This document shows, in pieces, positions 6,307 to 7,455 of a stretch of DNA of 7,455 nt. This stretch comes from JAZDLM01 sp043801895 (GTDB taxonomy: Bacteria; Patescibacteriota; Kazan-3B-28). Position 1 is the first letter of the stretch, and every line of letters starts with the position of its first letter. The translations under genes were made by a program, and so were the position numbers. The notes beneath the pieces are model-generated. The model saw only the letters and a program-made list of their open reading frames with translations, searched no databases and was not told the origin of the DNA. The stretch lies in the NCBI GenBank assembly GCA_043801895.1, contig JAZDLM010000015.1:1-7455 (forward strand), read 5' to 3'.

Positions 6307-6335
6307 TTCAGAAATAGTTATCCACACACTAAAAT
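6307..6335 (+). promoter_or_regulatory. Weak candidate promoter for dnaN overlapping a DnaA box
   Basis: TTCAGA (6307-6312, 4 of 6), a 17-bp spacer and TAAAAT (6330-6335, 5 of 6) would start transcription near 6342, about 45 nt before the dnaN ATG. The spacer contains the DnaA box at 6318-6326, so bound DnaA would be expected to repress it. It rests on box matches alone. Confidence 0.35.
6318..6326 (+). promoter_or_regulatory. Isolated perfect DnaA box
   Basis: TTATCCACA matches the consensus exactly and has the same orientation as the 6256-6297 array. It starts 29 bp after the last array unit, out of its 11-bp phase. It lies at the left edge of the AT-rich segment and within the spacer of the candidate dnaN promoter. 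Confidence 0.85.
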
Positions 6336-6386
6336 CTAAGTACCCCACAATATCAACAATACCTATAACTTTGACTAATTATCTTT
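6327..6386. other. AT-rich candidate DNA unwinding element
   Basis: These 60 bases are about 72% AT (17 G or C) and lie directly after the last DnaA box, where bacterial origins usually melt. I did not find a clean run of DnaA-trio triplets. The AT-rich stretch at 6287-6317 is an alternative, so the exact melting site cannot be fixed by eye. Confidence 0.4.
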
Positions 6387-7455
6387 ATGGAAAAAGAAGA
6401 AAGTATTACTAAAGAAAAAGTGAGTGTGGGTATTAAAGTTTCTTTAGTATTAGATAAGTTTAAATCAGCTCTTTCAAAAGTGGAGCGAGTAGTAAGTGCA
6501 AGGAGCACACTACCCATTTTGAATAATGTGTTAATTAAAGTAACCCAAGCTGGAGTAGAGTTATCAGCAACTGATTTAGAGATCGGAGTAAAGTTTTTGT
6601 TAGGCGGGAAAGTTGAGCAGGAAGGGATAGTTACAGTACCAGGTAGAACATTAATTGGTTTAATTAATAATCTGCATGGTGAAACGATAACTTTAACTGG
6701 GAAGAATAATATCTTACAGATTGAATGCGGCAGCTCTAAGGCAAGTATTAATGGGATGTCAGCCGATGAATTTCCAGTAATCCCAGAGGTCGAGGGTGGG
6801 AAGGTAATCAGGTTTAGAACCGAGCTGTTTAGAGATATGCTATCAGCGGTGGAATTTTCTGCTTCTCACGAAGAATCTCGGCCGATTTTAACTGGAGTTA
6901 ACTTAATTTCTACTGGCGACAGCATCACTATGGCAGCTACCGATAGTTATCGGCTGTCTGAAGTGATCGTTAAAGAAAAAATTAATACTGAGTTCAGTGT
7001 AGTAATCCCAGCGCGCACTCTCCAGGAAGTTAAACGAATTATCGAGGGGGTAAAAGACTTTGAGCTGCGGGTAGGCGATAATCAAGTGATGTTTATGTTT
7101 GACGGCGCCAGTTTAGTTTCACGGATCATTGAAGGCGAGTATCCAAATTACAAACAGATCATCCCGGCCGGTTCCACCACCCAAGTCGAACTGGATGTGC
7201 AAGAATTAGTCGATGCGCTTAAGACGGCCAGCATCTTTTCTTCCGAGAGCTCAAATAGCGTGAAACTGGAAATTACTGCCGCGGGCGACATTGATATTAC
7301 CTCCAGTTCGTCGCAGCTCGGCAGCTTTTCCTCTAAATTAAAAGGCGCGGTCAAGGGCGAGGGAGGGGAGATCAGTTTCAACGCCAAATATCTACTGGAT
7401 GGGCTGAACAGCTTTACTACCCCGAGGTGTGAGTTCGAAATGTCTGGTAAGACCA
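6387..7455 (+). CDS. dnaN: DNA polymerase III beta subunit (sliding clamp), partial
   Basis: The frame runs from ATG 6387 to the right edge (356 residues); roughly 25 residues should remain beyond it. It forms the ring clamp that holds DNA polymerase III on DNA. Family landmarks are TLPILNNVLI at residues 41-50, ATDLEIGV at 62-68, SADEFPVIP at 125-133, SRPILTGVNL at 164-173, AATDSYRLSEV at 183-193 and IIEGEYPNY at 247-255. The three clamp domains are in normal order. The usual clamp start (MKFT-like) aligns near residue 15, so the first part (MEKEESITKEKVSVG) is an extra charged extension, or the true start is GTG 6420 or 6426. No strong Shine-Dalgarno sequence decides this. The first 500 bases are much more AT-rich than the rest. 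Confidence 0.95.
   Translation, partial: MEKEESITKEKVSVGIKVSLVLDKFKSALSKVERVVSARSTLPILNNVLIKVTQAGVELSATDLEIGVKFLLGGKVEQEGIVTVPGRTLIGLINNLHGETITLTGKNNILQIECGSSKASINGMSADEFPVIPEVEGGKVIRFRTELFRDMLSAVEFSASHEESRPILTGVNLISTGDSITMAATDSYRLSEVIVKEKINTEFSVVIPARTLQEVKRIIEGVKDFELRVGDNQVMFMFDGASLVSRIIEGEYPNYKQIIPAGSTTQVELDVQELVDALKTASIFSSESSNSVKLEITAAGDIDITSSSSQLGSFSSKLKGAVKGEGGEISFNAKYLLDGLNSFTTPRCEFEMSGKT

Larger units (their letters stand above)
6229..6386. other. dnaA-dnaN intergenic region, right part of putative oriC
   Basis: This 158-bp AT-rich stretch has no coding frame. It contains an 11-bp phased DnaA-box array, one more perfect box, a weak dnaN promoter candidate and an AT-rich segment before dnaN. 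The layout matches the dnaA-dnaN part of a bipartite origin, as known in Bacillus subtilis. I see no intrinsic terminator after dnaA, so dnaA and dnaN may be partly co-transcribed. Confidence 0.8.

Noticed and set aside
6256..6326. Short regular repeats suggesting a CRISPR array or iterons of a plasmid
   Set aside because: The repeats are 9-bp DnaA boxes with 2-bp gaps, too short for CRISPR, and the chromosomal dnaA/dnaN setting argues against plasmid iterons.
6371..6376. TTGACT as a -35 box for dnaN
   Set aside because: No -10-like hexamer lies at 16-18 bp; the nearest one is 25 or more bases away and inside the gene.

Overview
The window spans a bacterial chromosomal origin of replication. 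Two gene groups point away from each other from a short divergent region at 4699-4860. Rightwards are dnaA and the start of dnaN. Leftwards is a tightly packed minus-strand run: rpmH, rnpA, yidD, yidC, a KH/R3H protein of the Jag/KhpB family, a class I methyltransferase, a MOP-type polysaccharide flippase, and a GT4 glycosyltransferase cut by the left edge. The order rpmH-rnpA-yidD-yidC-jag next to dnaA-dnaN is the classic arrangement around bacterial oriC. The compact proteins, the lack of mnmE, rsmG, rsmA and parAB in the visible part, the short YidC, the small Jag without a Jag-N domain, and the LWQAVLGEIE-type DnaA start all suggest a Patescibacteria/CPR-like bacterium. That placement is an inference from style, not a proven assignment.

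The leftward run looks like one transcription unit. A good sigma70-type promoter (TTGACC, 18 bp, TATACT, minus strand) lies upstream of rpmH. All seven gene junctions lie between an 8-bp gap and a 26-bp overlap. The first half makes ribosomal protein L34, the RNase P protein and the membrane insertion machinery (YidD, YidC, KhpB). The second half (methyltransferase, flippase, glycosyltransferase) looks like a cell-surface polysaccharide module joined directly to it.

The rightward side carries the replication start functions. DnaA boxes occur in two clusters on either side of dnaA. A perfect inverted pair forms a 12-bp dyad between rpmH and dnaA. A head-to-tail series with an exact 11-bp period, plus one separate box, lies between dnaA and dnaN. 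This looks like a bipartite oriC, with AT-rich DNA (about 72% AT at 6327-6386) just before dnaN as a candidate unwinding region. The boxes also sit beside or inside candidate promoters for rpmH, dnaA and dnaN, so DnaA may regulate these genes itself.

No RNA genes, insertion sequences, CRISPR arrays or clear intrinsic terminators were seen. I found no convincing new multi-gene system. The most notable points are the phased DnaA-box array, the surface-polysaccharide genes joined to the oriC operon, the degenerate KH motif, and the AT-rich start of dnaN.
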